Shown here one piece after another: positions 28,014 to 38,571 of a DNA stretch of 64,000 bases. The notes below the pieces were generated by a model that did no database searches, was not told the origin of the DNA, and saw only the letters and a list, made by a program, of their open reading frames with translations. The translations under genes were made by a program, and so were the position numbers. The DNA is from CAWJJM01 sp963843275. Lineage in GTDB: Bacteria > Acidobacteriota > Thermoanaerobaculia > Multivoradales > JBCCEF01. Position 1 is the stretch's first letter; each line of letters starts with the position of its first letter. The stretch is from positions 186,001 to 250,000 of the forward strand of contig CAWJJM010000006.1 in the NCBI GenBank assembly GCA_963843275.1. The letters run 5' to 3'.

Positions 28014-29351
28014 ATGGCACCTCCCCCGAGCCTGCCCCGCCGCTTCCTCAAGCTCACCGCGATCAACATCCTGACCAACCTGACCGTGCCGATGGCCGGC
28101 CTGGTCGACACCGCCCTGCTCGGTCACCTGGCCGACATCCGCTTCCTCGCCGGCACCGCGCTGGCCTCGTTGATCTTCGACTACGTCTACTGGAGCTTCG
28201 GCTTCCTGCGCATGGGCACCACCGGGACCACCGCCCAGTGCGTCGGCCGCGGCGACACCGACGAGGCCTACCGGGTGCTCTACCGCTCGCTGCTGGTCGC
28301 GGCCGGCGTCGGGGTGCTGCTGCTGGTGGCGCAGACGGCGGTCCGCGAGCTCGCCTTCCTGCTCCTCTCCGGCGACGCTCCGGTGGAGGCCGCCGGCCGC
28401 GACTACTTCGACGCCCGCATCTGGGGGGCGCCGGCGACGCTCGCCAACTTCGCCTTCCTGGGCTGGTACCTGGGGCGCGAGGAGAGCGGCCGGGCCCTGG
28501 CGATGAGCGCCACCGCCAACCTGGTGAACGTGGCCCTGAACGGCGTCTTCATCGTCGGCATGGGCCTGGCGGCCTTCGGAGCGGGGCTGGCGACCATGCT
28601 CAGCCAGTACGCCCAGCTCGCCGTGGCGCTGCTGCTCTTCGCGCGGGCGCGGCACCGCGACGAGGCGGCCCGCACCGCCGGGCGGCCGGCGCTGCCGGGC
28701 TGGGACCGGGCCGTCCTCGACCGCACCCGCTTCGCCGAGCTGGCGCGGCTGAACCGGGACATCCTCGTCCGCACGCTCTGCCTGGTCACCTCGTTCGCCC
28801 TGTTCACCAACTTCAGCTCGCTGCTGGGCACCGCGGTGCTGGCGGCCAACGCCATCCTCCTGCGGCTCTTCGAGCTCGCCGCCTACGCGGTGGACGGGGC
28901 GGCCTTCGCCACCGAGAGCCTGGCGGGCATCTTCCGCGGCGCCGGGCGCCGCGCCGACCTGCTGCGGCTCACCCGGCTGGCGCTGGCCGTCGGCGCGCTG
29001 TTCGCGGCCGCCTTCATGGCCGCCCTGCTGCTGGCACCGGGACCTCTGCTGGGGCTGCTCACCTCCCACGCCGACATCGCGGCGCGGGCGCGCCACGACC
29101 TGCCCTGGCTCGCCGTGGTCGTGGTGGTGGGGTCCGCCGCCTTCGTCTACGACGGCCTCTTCCTCGGGCTCACCGCCGGCCGCGCGCTGCGCGGCTCGAT
29201 GCTGCTGTCGACCCTGGCGGTCTTCGTCCCGCTGGCGGTGGGTGCCCTGCTCCTCGGCAGCAACGCGCTGCTGTGGCTGGCCCTGTCGCTCTTCATGGTC
29301 GCCCGGGCGGCGACCCTGGCCTGGGCCAGCCGCGGCCTGCTGGCCGGCTGA
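28014..29351 (+). CDS. MATE-family efflux transporter (DinF-like)
   Basis: 445 residues with about 12 hydrophobic helices. DinF-type start: LKLTAINILTNLTVPMAGLVDTALLGHL. The conserved mid-region is ANLVNVALNGVFIVGMGLAAFGAG. MATE transporters export cationic drugs or metabolites using Na+ or H+ gradients; the substrate cannot be read from sequence. A longer reading from an ATG at 27963 begins inside a TATGCT -10-like element (27961-27966), so ATG 28014 is preferred. Confidence 0.9.
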   Translation: MAPPPSLPRRFLKLTAINILTNLTVPMAGLVDTALLGHLADIRFLAGTALASLIFDYVYWSFGFLRMGTTGTTAQCVGRGDTDEAYRVLYRSLLVAAGVGVLLLVAQTAVRELAFLLLSGDAPVEAAGRDYFDARIWGAPATLANFAFLGWYLGREESGRALAMSATANLVNVALNGVFIVGMGLAAFGAGLATMLSQYAQLAVALLLFARARHRDEAARTAGRPALPGWDRAVLDRTRFAELARLNRDILVRTLCLVTSFALFTNFSSLLGTAVLAANAILLRLFELAAYAVDGAAFATESLAGIFRGAGRRADLLRLTRLALAVGALFAAAFMAALLLAPGPLLGLLTSHADIAARARHDLPWLAVVVVVGSAAFVYDGLFLGLTAGRALRGSMLLSTLAVFVPLAVGALLLGSNALLWLALSLFMVARAATLAWASRGLLAG

Positions 29352-29362
29352 GTCGCCGCCCC

Positions 29363-30202
29363 TCAGCGGGCGAGATCGAGCAGGCGCGCGGTCGGCGCCA
29401 GCAGCTCCGCCGGGTCGACCCGCGCCCCCCGCCAGCGCAGCCCGAAGTGCAGGTGGGGCCCGGTGGCGCGGCCGGTGGCCCCGACCAGGCCGAGGATCTC
29501 GCCGGCCTCCACCGCGTCGCCGGGGGCCACCGCCACGCCCGAGAGGTGGAAGTACATGCTGATCAGCCCGTCGCCGTGGTCGACGAACACGCTCCTGCCG
29601 GAGAAGAAGTGCTCCTCGGCGAGCACCACGCGCCCGGCGGCGACGGCCCGCACCGGCGTGCCGGCGGCCACCGCGTAGTCGGTCCCGGTGTGCGGGCTGC
29701 GCGGCTCGCCGTTGAGGATGCGCCGCGATCCGAAGCGCCCCCCGGCGGGGAGATCGGCGAGCGGCGGCGTCAGCGGCAGGGTGAAGCGCCGCGGCGTGCG
29801 CAGGTCCCACAACGCCGCCACCCGCTCCGACTCCCGGGCCGCCCGCGCGGCGTCCTCGGCCGACAGGTGGACCTTGGAGTCGTCCGGGATGTCGAGCCGC
29901 TGCACCGGGTAGGGGTATTCGCCGACCCGCACCTCGGCCGTGTGCCGCGTCTCCCCCACCCAGCGGACCGCGGTGAGGCTGCCGGGCGCCGCCAGCAGGT
30001 CGACCGGGTAGAAGCAGGTCCCGCCGAGCGGCGGGAAGGTCTCGCCCTGCCAGCCGCAGCGCGTGGTCCCGGGGCCGCCCCAGCGCACCACGGAACCGGG
30101 CGCGGCGACGGCGGCGGGGGCCGCCGCCGCGGCCGGCGGGGCGGGAACGACGGCGAGGGCGACGACGGCGAGGGCGGCCGGGAGGGTGCGGGAACGGTCC
30201 AT
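29363..30202 (-). CDS. M23-family (LytM) zinc peptidase
   Basis: 279 residues with signal peptide (LAVVALAVVPAPPAAAAAP). A Cys-containing N-terminal region (TTRCGWQGETFPPLGGTCFY) and an IPDDSKVHL linker precede a C-terminal LytM domain with zinc ligands in SPHTGTDYA (HxxxD) and GPHLHFG (HxH). Such enzymes cut peptidoglycan cross-links or act as activators of amidases. All metal ligands are present, so it is probably active. Confidence 0.9.
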   Translation of the reverse strand: MDRSRTLPAALAVVALAVVPAPPAAAAAPAAVAAPGSVVRWGGPGTTRCGWQGETFPPLGGTCFYPVDLLAAPGSLTAVRWVGETRHTAEVRVGEYPYPVQRLDIPDDSKVHLSAEDAARAARESERVAALWDLRTPRRFTLPLTPPLADLPAGGRFGSRRILNGEPRSPHTGTDYAVAAGTPVRAVAAGRVVLAEEHFFSGRSVFVDHGDGLISMYFHLSGVAVAPGDAVEAGEILGLVGATGRATGPHLHFGLRWRGARVDPAELLAPTARLLDLAR

Positions 30203-30275
30203 GCGGCCCGTCTTATCACGCCTCGCGGGGCGCCGCGACCGGTCGCCCGGGGGGCGGGCCGGCGCCCGCCGGCGC

Positions 30276-30281
30276 TATACT
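30276..30281 (+). promoter_or_regulatory. Probable -10 element of the tdh-kbl operon
   Basis: TATACT, 13 bases before the ATG of a 22-codon leader ORF and 78 bases before tdh. No clear -35. Confidence 0.4.
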
Positions 30282-30294
30282 CTCCCCCGCTCCC

Positions 30295-30363
30295 ATGACC
30301 GCGCCCACCCCGGACGACCGACCCCGAACCCCCGCCAACCCTCCCCCCGGAGGCACCCCATGA
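30295..30363 (+). CDS. Possible leader peptide of the threonine-degradation operon
   Basis: Short ORF of 22 codons rich in Pro and Thr (MTAPTPDDRPRT, then PANPPPGGTP). Its TGA overlaps the ATG of tdh exactly (ATGA), and it begins just after a TATACT element. If translated it would deliver ribosomes to tdh; the run of Pro and four Thr codons could slow them. Pure chance in GC-rich DNA is a serious alternative. Confidence 0.3.
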   Translation: MTAPTPDDRPRTPANPPPGGTP

Positions 30364-31326
30364 AGCGCATCCTGGTGACCGGCGCCGCCGGTCAGATCGG
30401 CTCCGAGCTCGTCCCGGCCCTGCGGGCCCTGGTCGGCGGCGAAGCGGTGATGGCCACCGACCTCGAGGCTCCGCACGGCGAGCTGGCCGCCGGCGGCCCC
30501 GGCCGCGCCCTCGACTGTCTCGACCCTGCCGCCCTCGCCGCCGCGGTGGCCGACCATCGCGCCGACACCGTCTTCCACCTGGCCGCGATCCTCTCCGCCA
30601 AGGGGGAGAGCGACCCGCTCAAGGCGTGGCACGTCAACCTGGGCTGCCTGCACAACGTGCTGGAGGTGGCGCGCGAGGCCGGCTGCGCCGTGTTCACCCC
30701 CAGCTCGGTGGCCGCCTTCGGGCCCTCGACACCGGCCGACCCGGCCCCACAGGACACCCTGCAGCGGCCCACCTCCATGTACGGGGTGACCAAGGTGGCC
30801 GGCGAGCTGCTCTGCGACTACTACCACCGGCGCTGGGGGGTCGACACGCGCGGCGTCCGCTACCCGGGGCTGATCTCGCACAGCGCGCCGCCGGGCGGCG
30901 GCACCACCGACTACGCGGTCGACATCTTCCACCACGCCGTCCGCGCCGGGCGCTACACCTGCTTCCTCGCCGCGGACACCCAGCTCGACATGATGTACAT
31001 GCCGGACGCGGTGCGCGCCGCGATCGAGCTGATGCGAGGCCGACCCGGAGCGCCTGCGCCACCGCAACGCCTTCAACGTCACCGCCCTGCAGGTGACGCC
31101 GGCGCGGCTCGCCGACGCCATCCGCCAGCATCTTCCCGGCTTCGCGATCGACTACCGCGTCGACCCGGTGCGCCAGGCGATCGCCGAGTCCTGGCCGCGG
31201 CGCATGGACGACTCCGCGGCGCGGGCCGAGTGGGACTGGCAGCCGGAGTACGACCTCGCCCGCATGACCGCCGACATGATCGAGCACATCGCCGCCCGCG
31301 CCGACACCGCGGTGACCGTCCCCTAG
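30360..31326 (+). CDS. tdh: L-threonine 3-dehydrogenase, SDR type, frameshifted
   Basis: Extended SDR of the NAD-dependent epimerase type: Rossmann motif VTGAAGQIGSEL, VFHLAAILSAKGE, catalytic Ser in TPSSVAAFGPSTP, and YGVTK with catalytic Tyr and Lys. The pattern RYPGLISHSAPPGGGTTDYA is that of SDR-type threonine dehydrogenases, which oxidise L-threonine to 2-amino-3-ketobutyrate. A one-base break near 31037 separates the last 95 residues (FNVTALQVTPARLADAI onward). The next gene encodes the enzyme that uses the product, which strongly supports the assignment over a sugar epimerase. Confidence 0.85.
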
Positions 31327-31384
31327 GCGACCGCCCCGCGGCGCCCGCCGCGGTCCCCGAGCACCGACCCCGGAGCTTCCGCCC

Positions 31385-32632
31385 ATGCCCCTCGACCGCC
31401 TCTCCCCCGCCCTCGAACGCCACGTCGGACAGCTCGTCGAGCAGGGCACCGCCAAGGGCGACGAGGCGGTCGTCCGCGAAGTGCTGCCCGCCGCCGGCGG
31501 CCGCGGCCCCCGCTTCCGCCTCGCCGGCGCCGGCGACCGCACCTTCCTGCGCATGAACTCCAATTCCTACCTGGGGATGGGGCTGGCGCGCGAGGTGATG
31601 GAGGCCGAGGAGGCGGCGACCCGCCGCTTCGGCGCCGGTCCGGGGGCGGTGCGCTTCATCAGCGGCACCTACGCGCCGCACGTCGAGCTGGAGCGCCGCC
31701 TGGCCGCCTTCCACGGCCGCGAGGCGGCGATGGTCTTCTCCTCCGCCTACGCCACGGTGGTCAGCGCCATCGTGCCCCTGGTGACGGCGGAGACGGTGAT
31801 CGTCAGCGACGAGCTCAACCACAACTGCATCATCAACGGCATCAAGATGGCGCGGCCGTTCGACAAGGCCATCTACCCGCACAACGACGTCTCCGGGCTC
31901 GACGCCCAGCTCGCCGCCGCCGCCGGGCGCGCCCAGCGGGCGCTGGTGATCACCGACGGCGTGTTCAGCATGCGCGGCGACCACGCGCCGCTGGCCGAGG
32001 TGATGGAGGTGGCCCGGCGCCACGACGGCGACTTCGCGGAGAACGTGGTGGTGGTGGTCGACGACTCGCACGGCGTCGGCGCGCTGGGCGACACCGGCCG
32101 CGGCACCGAGGAGACCACCGGCGCCCGCGCCGACGTGCTGGTGGCGACGCTGGGCAAGGCGCTGGGGGTCAACGGCGGCTACGTGGTGTCGGACGCGGCG
32201 GTCGTCCGCTTCCTGCGCGAGAGCGCACCGATGTACATCTACTCGAACCCGATCACGCCGGGCGAGGCGGCGGCGGCCCAGGCCGCGCTCGAGCTGGTCG
32301 ACAGCGACCGCGGCCGCCAGCTCCTCGCGCACCTCCACGCCCTCACCCGGCGTTTCGAGGGCGGCCTGGTCGAGCTGGGCTACGAAGTGATCCCCGGCGA
32401 GCACCCGGTGGTGCCGCTGATGGTCCGCGACACCGCCCGCACCCGCGACCTGGTCCGCCACCTGCGCGACCACGGGGTCCTCGCCACCGGCCTCGCCTAC
32501 CCGGTCGTCCCCCGCGGCTCCGAGGAGATCCGCTTCCAGGTGTGCGCCGACCACACCGAGGCCGACATCGCCGAGGTCCTCCAGATCCTCGCCACCTACC
32601 CCGGCCGGCGGGACGTGACCGGCGGCGCCTGA
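31385..32632 (+). CDS. kbl: 2-amino-3-ketobutyrate CoA ligase / alpha-oxoamine synthase
   Basis: PLP enzyme of the alpha-oxoamine synthase group, 415 residues. Conserved segments: SNSYLGMGL, SGTYAPHVELERRLAAFHGR, VVVVDDSHGVGALGDTGRGT, and the PLP Lys in ATLGKALGVNGGYV. With tdh it would convert threonine to glycine and acetyl-CoA. It reads open throughout, 58 bp after tdh. KBL versus other family members is decided by the tdh neighbour. Confidence 0.88.
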   Translation: MPLDRLSPALERHVGQLVEQGTAKGDEAVVREVLPAAGGRGPRFRLAGAGDRTFLRMNSNSYLGMGLAREVMEAEEAATRRFGAGPGAVRFISGTYAPHVELERRLAAFHGREAAMVFSSAYATVVSAIVPLVTAETVIVSDELNHNCIINGIKMARPFDKAIYPHNDVSGLDAQLAAAAGRAQRALVITDGVFSMRGDHAPLAEVMEVARRHDGDFAENVVVVVDDSHGVGALGDTGRGTEETTGARADVLVATLGKALGVNGGYVVSDAAVVRFLRESAPMYIYSNPITPGEAAAAQAALELVDSDRGRQLLAHLHALTRRFEGGLVELGYEVIPGEHPVVPLMVRDTARTRDLVRHLRDHGVLATGLAYPVVPRGSEEIRFQVCADHTEADIAEVLQILATYPGRRDVTGGA

Positions 32633-32745
32633 CCCCCGGCGCGAGCGGGCGCGGCGACCACCGGGTCGCCGCGGACGTCCGGGAGAGCCGCGACGCCGCC
32701 GACACTCCGGCGCGAGCGTAGCGGAGCCGCCGGTGAACCGACCTG

Positions 32746-33600
32746 CTAGCCGCCGCCGAAGATCTTCTTGAACGGGTTCTTCGACTTCCCCTCGTCGTTC
32801 CCCTGGTCCGGCTCTCCCTCCGGCAGCATCTGGGTCTCCTCGTAGCCGGCGGGGATCTCGAAGGTCGAGGCGGGGATCGACGCCGAGGTGTCGAGCGAGG
32901 TCACCTCCATGGTGGTCTTGGTGGTCTGGCTCTTGCCCTTGGGGTTGGTGGTGGTGCTGACGGTGACGGTCTTCAGCGGGAAGCCGTGCGCCTTCTCCAT
33001 CTCGGCGGAGACCAGCTTGTCGAGCTCGCCGAAGCCGGTGATCGGCGCCTTGCGCAGCCACACCGCCATCGCCGGGTCGTCGAGCGCCGTGGTGGTCCAG
33101 ACGTCCTGGATCGACTCGACGTGGTTGGTGTGGCCGCGGCCGAAGAACTTCATCGTCATGTCGTAGGTGGTCTTGTAGGTCGAGTGGGTGGTCGAGAGCC
33201 CCTGGATCGTGCCGCCCGACGACTGTCCGGTCTTGTCCACCTTCACGTTGTCGATGGAGAGGTTCATCATCGGCCCCATCGCTTCCATGACGCTGCCCAG
33301 GGCCTGGAACATCGCCTCGAGGTCCCACTTGGCGTAGGTCTTCTCGTCGGGATCGACGAGGTACAGGGTCTTGCCGCCGTCCTGGGTCAGCAGGTACTCG
33401 CCCGCCTCGAGGTCGGCGGCGCTGGCCTGCTGGAAGACGATCTTGGCCCTGGCGCCGTCCACCCAGGCGTCGACCTTGGTGGGCTTGGCCGCCCCCTGCC
33501 CCTCGGCGGAGCTGACGGCGGTGTAGCGGACACCGGCGGCGGCCGGCAGCGCCGCGAGCGCGGCGAGGAGAACCCCGAGAAGAAAAACGGTGCGTCGCAT
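32746..33600 (-). CDS. Exported DUF4412-like protein
   Basis: 284 residues. Signal peptide (VFLLGVLLAALAALPAAAG), then a beta-rich domain with YTAVSSAEGQ, VDAWVDGARAKIVFQ, YLLTQDGGKTLYLVDPDEKT, and GFPLKTVTVSTTTNPKGK. The pattern resembles DUF4412 and LolA-like lipid-binding folds; function unknown. The C-terminus is charged (KSKNPFKKIFGGG). A strong AAGGAGG site precedes ATG 33600. Divergent from the bactofilin gene. Confidence 0.7.
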   Translation of the reverse strand: MRRTVFLLGVLLAALAALPAAAGVRYTAVSSAEGQGAAKPTKVDAWVDGARAKIVFQQASAADLEAGEYLLTQDGGKTLYLVDPDEKTYAKWDLEAMFQALGSVMEAMGPMMNLSIDNVKVDKTGQSSGGTIQGLSTTHSTYKTTYDMTMKFFGRGHTNHVESIQDVWTTTALDDPAMAVWLRKAPITGFGELDKLVSAEMEKAHGFPLKTVTVSTTTNPKGKSQTTKTTMEVTSLDTSASIPASTFEIPAGYEETQMLPEGEPDQGNDEGKSKNPFKKIFGGG

Positions 33601-33726
33601 CGATGAACCTCCTTGATCCGTGTTCTCGCGGCGCCGGTGGTCGACGCGGCGCCGGGGCGAACCTCCGACAATTTCGCACAGGGCGGCGGCGCGCGCAAGG
33701 CGCCGGCCCCGGATCGGCGGTTCCCC

Positions 33727-33755
33727 TTGACCCGCCGCGGCGTATAGACTACCTT
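33727..33755 (+). promoter_or_regulatory. Candidate promoter of the bactofilin gene
   Basis: TTGACC (33727-33732), 17-bp spacer, TACCTT (33750-33755), 46 bp before the ATG. The -10 is weak; an alternative TATAGA at 33743-33748 would need a short spacer. Confidence 0.4.
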
Positions 33756-33801
33756 CGATAAGTCGCACCGCGATCCATCTCTGACCCGGAGGACGAGCCC
33801 C

Positions 33802-34377
33802 ATGTGGAAGAAGACCGAGGACGACGTGCCCAACCCCTACCAGCCCGCCAGCTCCGCTCCCGCTCCCCGTCCCGCCGCCCCGCAGGCCAGCTCGCGCGGC
33901 GGCCACGCCATCATCGGTCCGTCGATCCGCATCGAGGGCGACATCCGCGGCGACGAGGACCTTCTCGTCGAGGGCCAGGTGGAGGGCAACATCCTGCTCG
34001 AGAAGCACTCGGTCACCGTCGGCGCCAACGGCCGGGTGAAGGCCGACATCCACGGGCGCAACATCAGCGTCGAAGGCCAGGTCCAGGGCAACCTGTTCGC
34101 CGACGAGCAGGTGGTGGTGCGCGAGTCGGGCGAGGTGCGCGGCAACATCACGGCGCCGCGGGTGAGCCTGGAGGACGGCGCCAAGTTCAAGGGCGCGATC
34201 GACATGGAGCCGCGCAACCGCGAGCGCGATCGCGGCGCCTCCTCCACCCCCGCCGCCCTCCGCCCGGCGGCCAGCGAGACCTCCGCCGGCGAGGAGTCGA
34301 ACGACAAGGTGGCGGCGGGGAACCGGGGCGGCAACGGGGGCCTGAAGACGGCCGCGGGCGAGGCCAAGGCCGGCTGA
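33802..34377 (+). CDS. bacM: Bactofilin
   Basis: Cytoskeletal protein that polymerises into filaments without nucleotide. 191 residues: a disordered Pro/Ala N-terminus, the bactofilin beta-helix at about residues 35-130 (IIGPSIRIEGDIRGDEDLLV, EGNILLEKHSVTVGANGRVK, ADEQVVVRESGEVRGNITAP), then a disordered tail rich in Ala, Gly and Glu. Bactofilins help in cell shape, chromosome positioning and envelope enzyme placement. A GGAGGACGAG site precedes ATG 33802. Confidence 0.92.
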   Translation: MWKKTEDDVPNPYQPASSAPAPRPAAPQASSRGGHAIIGPSIRIEGDIRGDEDLLVEGQVEGNILLEKHSVTVGANGRVKADIHGRNISVEGQVQGNLFADEQVVVRESGEVRGNITAPRVSLEDGAKFKGAIDMEPRNRERDRGASSTPAALRPAASETSAGEESNDKVAAGNRGGNGGLKTAAGEAKAG

Positions 34378-34471
34378 GCCGGGCGCCGGAGGGTAGGATC
34401 CCACCCGGAGGGCGTGGCGGCCGGCGACGGCGCTGGCGCCGCGCCCTCGTCCGCACACCCTGGAGATCGGT

Positions 34472-35113
34472 TTGAAGTGGTTCCGCCCCCGGCCGGAGAC
34501 GGCGGCCACCGCCGCGCCCGAAGCCGGCAGCCCGCGCGCCCACGGCTCCCTGGCGCTCCCGGTCCTCCTCTCCGAGCTCCACCCGGACCGCCGGCTGCGC
34601 ATCCTCGACCTCGGCCCCGCCGTGGGGGCCAACATCTCGTTCTGGTCCGAGCGCTTCCCCTGCACCGTGCAGGTGGTCGACCTGTGGTCGGCGCTGGCCG
34701 GCGGGCGCGGCGAGGGCGGCCCCGACGTCGCCGCCGCCCTGCCGGAGCCGCCCGCGGACACGCCGCCGGTCGACGTGGTGCTCGCCTGGGACCTGCTCAA
34801 CTACCTCGACCGCGACCGGATCCGCGCCCTCGCCGACCGGCTCTCGCGGCTCTGCGGCGCCGGGGCCCACCTGTTCGCCATGCTGCTGACCGGGCCGCAG
34901 ATCCCCCGGGAGCCGGGGAGCTACCCGATCCTCGACGGCGGCCGCCAGCTCCTCTACCGCGTCGACGCCGCGGCGACCCGGCCGGGCCCGCGCTACCGCC
35001 CGGCCGACATCGACTCCCTCTGCCGCGGTTTCGCCACCGACCGCAACTTCCTGCTGCGGCACGGCGTGCAGGAGTACCTGCTGCTGCGCGAGGAGGACAC
35101 CGTGGTCGGCTGA
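34472..35113 (+). CDS. Methyltransferase-like protein
   Basis: 213 residues, TTG start (KWFRPRPE) after a GGAG site. The core resembles a class I SAM-dependent methyltransferase fold: RILDLGPAVGANISFWSERF as motif I (D-L-G-P-A-V-G), VVDLW as motif II, and VDVVLAWDLLNYLDRD as motif IV. Motif I is less glycine-rich than usual, so activity is uncertain. Substrate unknown. It ends shortly before the rpoC terminator on the other strand. Confidence 0.6.
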   Translation: MKWFRPRPETAATAAPEAGSPRAHGSLALPVLLSELHPDRRLRILDLGPAVGANISFWSERFPCTVQVVDLWSALAGGRGEGGPDVAAALPEPPADTPPVDVVLAWDLLNYLDRDRIRALADRLSRLCGAGAHLFAMLLTGPQIPREPGSYPILDGGRQLLYRVDAAATRPGPRYRPADIDSLCRGFATDRNFLLRHGVQEYLLLREEDTVVG

Positions 35114-35123
35114 GGCCGGGCCG

Positions 35124-35159
35124 CAAAAACGACGAGGGCGGCCCGGCGGCCGCCCTCGT
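35124..35159 (-). terminator. Intrinsic terminator of the rpoC operon
   Basis: On the minus strand a perfect 12-bp stem (ACGAGGGCGGCC with its complement, 35159-35132) with a 4-base loop is followed by GTTTTTG. It lies 28 bp after the rpoC stop and also sits between two converging genes. Confidence 0.85.
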
Positions 35160-35186
35160 GTCACCTCTTCCGGAAAAGCCCCGGCG

Positions 35187-37294
<2,108 letters not shown>

Positions 37295-37342
37295 AGCAAT
37301 ACGTGGTGCCCTGCCCTGTTCTTCGGCTCAGTTACGTGTTCT
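37295..37342. other. Chimeric junction with nanopore-adapter-like sequence
   Basis: AGCAATACGT (37295-37304) equals the reverse complement of the last 10 bases of the Oxford Nanopore ligation adapter top strand as I remember it (ending CAGTTACGTATTGCT). Then 37315-37342 (CCTGTTCTTCGG followed by CTCAGTTACGTGTTCT) matches CCTGTACTTCGTTCAGTTACGTATTGCT except for a few base-call-like differences. The two copies are head to head, exactly where rpoC is cut and the composition changes. Flanks therefore belong to two different DNA molecules. Confidence 0.85.
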
Positions 37343-37448
37343 CACCATTCCGCGGCGGAGCCGTCTCCGTGGCCGGTGCCGGCACCGTGGTCGGGCGCTC
37401 GTCGCGCGCGACCACGTTCGTCTTCTCTTGTTCGGCTACGCCGGTCAT
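37343..37448 (-). CDS. 5' end of an unidentified gene, cut by the join
   Basis: An ATG at 37448 after an AGAGGAAA ribosome binding site opens a frame MTGVAEQEKTNVVARDER, then PTTVPAPATETAPPRNG, which runs into the adapter-like bases. The visible 35 residues are low-complexity (Pro, Thr, Ala) and give no family. The long structured leader upstream suggests a regulated housekeeping gene, perhaps a translation factor or ribosomal protein with a disordered N-terminus; this is a guess. Confidence 0.5.
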
Positions 37449-37495
37449 GTCCGTTTCCTCTAGTCCTGCCATCTCAAACCCCGCGTGACATGGAA

Positions 37496-37582
37496 CGAGC
37501 CGCGGGTCCTTCTCGTGGATCCGCGGCTCGCCAGACGCCGGTGAGGCATCAAAAAACCGTGGACCCGATCTGTGGCCCACGG
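37496..37582 (-). promoter_or_regulatory. Leader with terminator-like hairpin and second hairpin (possible attenuator)
   Basis: Read on the minus strand, a hairpin CCGTGGGCC/GGTCCACGG (37582-37557, one G-T wobble) is followed by TTTTTT (37556-37551), the form of an intrinsic terminator. Downstream is a second perfect 10-bp hairpin CGAGCCGCGG (37530-37496), ending 47 bases before the ATG. CGAGCCGTGG near the first hairpin could also pair with the 3' arm of the second, so mutually exclusive folds are possible. Confidence 0.5.
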
Positions 37583-37794
37583 CTCGTGGCTGTCGTGTGG
37601 CGGCCTAGCCGCCTGTTCGTCAGCTCGAACTGGGCACAGATCTCCCATCCGGGGCACCGTTGGACGGCGACACCGTGGGGCACGCGATGAGGGTGCTCCG
37701 ATAGAGATCCATTGCCTTTACACAGTCCCTCTGTGGTCGATTTTGTGGCCGGACGGCACGTCGAACGACGGATCGTTAGACGGGCCGCCGCGGG

Positions 37795-37824
37795 AGTCTA
37801 CGGCCGGCCCGGGCGTGGTGTCAA
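37795..37824 (-). promoter_or_regulatory. Sigma-70-type promoter for the truncated gene
   Basis: TTGACA (37824-37819) and TAGACT (37800-37795) on the minus strand, spaced 18 bp. The predicted start near 37789 gives a leader of about 340 bases before the ATG at 37448. The 37583-37794 part of that leader has no gene I can support. Confidence 0.65.
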
Positions 37825-38006
37825 GACAGCGCCGGGGGTAGTACGTGGGCGACTCCAGTTGCACCCCTCTCGGATGCCTGCCCAGCGGGGTGCCGTCGTT
37901 CGGGTGGTTGGTAGTTGCCCGGCGAATATCAGGCATGGCAATGTGCGCCGGGTGCTAGCCTCAGCCTCATGTCGGACAAGCCCACCGAGCGCCTGAGGAC
38001 CGGCTG

Positions 38007-38571
38007 ATGCGCAGCGTGACCTATTCGATGGGCGTCTCGCTTGACGGCTACATCGTCGGGCCGGACGGCGGCTTCGACTGGACGGCGCCCGACGAGGAGG
38101 TCTTTCGCTTCTGGATCGACGAGATCCGAGAGGTCGGCGTCCACCTGATGGGACGACGGCTGTACGAGACGATGCTGTACTGGGAGACCGCCGACCAGGA
38201 TCCATCGCTCGACGACGTCCGAGCGCGAGTGGGCCGCGCTCTGGAAGCCGCTCCCCAAGGTGGTGTTCTCCACCACGCTGTCGGCGGTGCAGGGCAATGC
38301 CCGCCTGGCCTCCGGCGGCCTGGCGGAGGAGATCGAGCGGTTGCGAGCCGAGCCGGGGGAGGGCGACATCGCGATCGGCGGCGCGACTCTCGCCGCCGAG
38401 GCGGCCGCGTTGGGTCTGATCGACGAGTACCGGGCCATGGTCTACCCGGTGCTGGTTGGCGGTGGCATTCCGTTCTTTCCCCAGCGCGAGCGCCGGGTGG
38501 ATCTCGAACTCGTCGAGACCCGCACCTTCAGCTCGAGAGTCGTCTACCTCCGCTACCGCGTGGCGCGCTAG
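38007..38571 (+). CDS. Dihydrofolate-reductase-family protein (RibD C-terminal type), frameshifted
   Basis: About 187 residues. The start VTYSMGVSLDGYIVGPDGGF is the signature of the YyaP/RibD-C group; GVHLMGRRLYETMLYW and IAIGGATLAAEAAALGLIDE supply the NADPH-binding and helix regions, ending VDLELVETRTFSSRVVYLRY. A single-base break near 38219 separates the halves. These proteins are reductases of mostly unknown substrate. The nucleotide sequence between this gene and infA (38572-38910) has no gene I recognise. Confidence 0.85.

Noticed and set aside
26682..29810. A 1042-residue minus-strand frame
   Set aside because: It runs antisense through the DUF4097-like and MATE genes and has only low-complexity sequence.
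37496..37530. T-box riboswitch, because GGACCCGCGG resembles the T-box core
   Set aside because: The order of terminator and core is wrong, there is a mismatch in the core and no recognisable stem I or specifier loop.
37332..37580. An 82-residue minus-strand ORF read as a complete gene
   Set aside because: Its last codons come from adapter-like bases and its first part lies in the hairpin leader; only 37343-37448 looks like real coding sequence.
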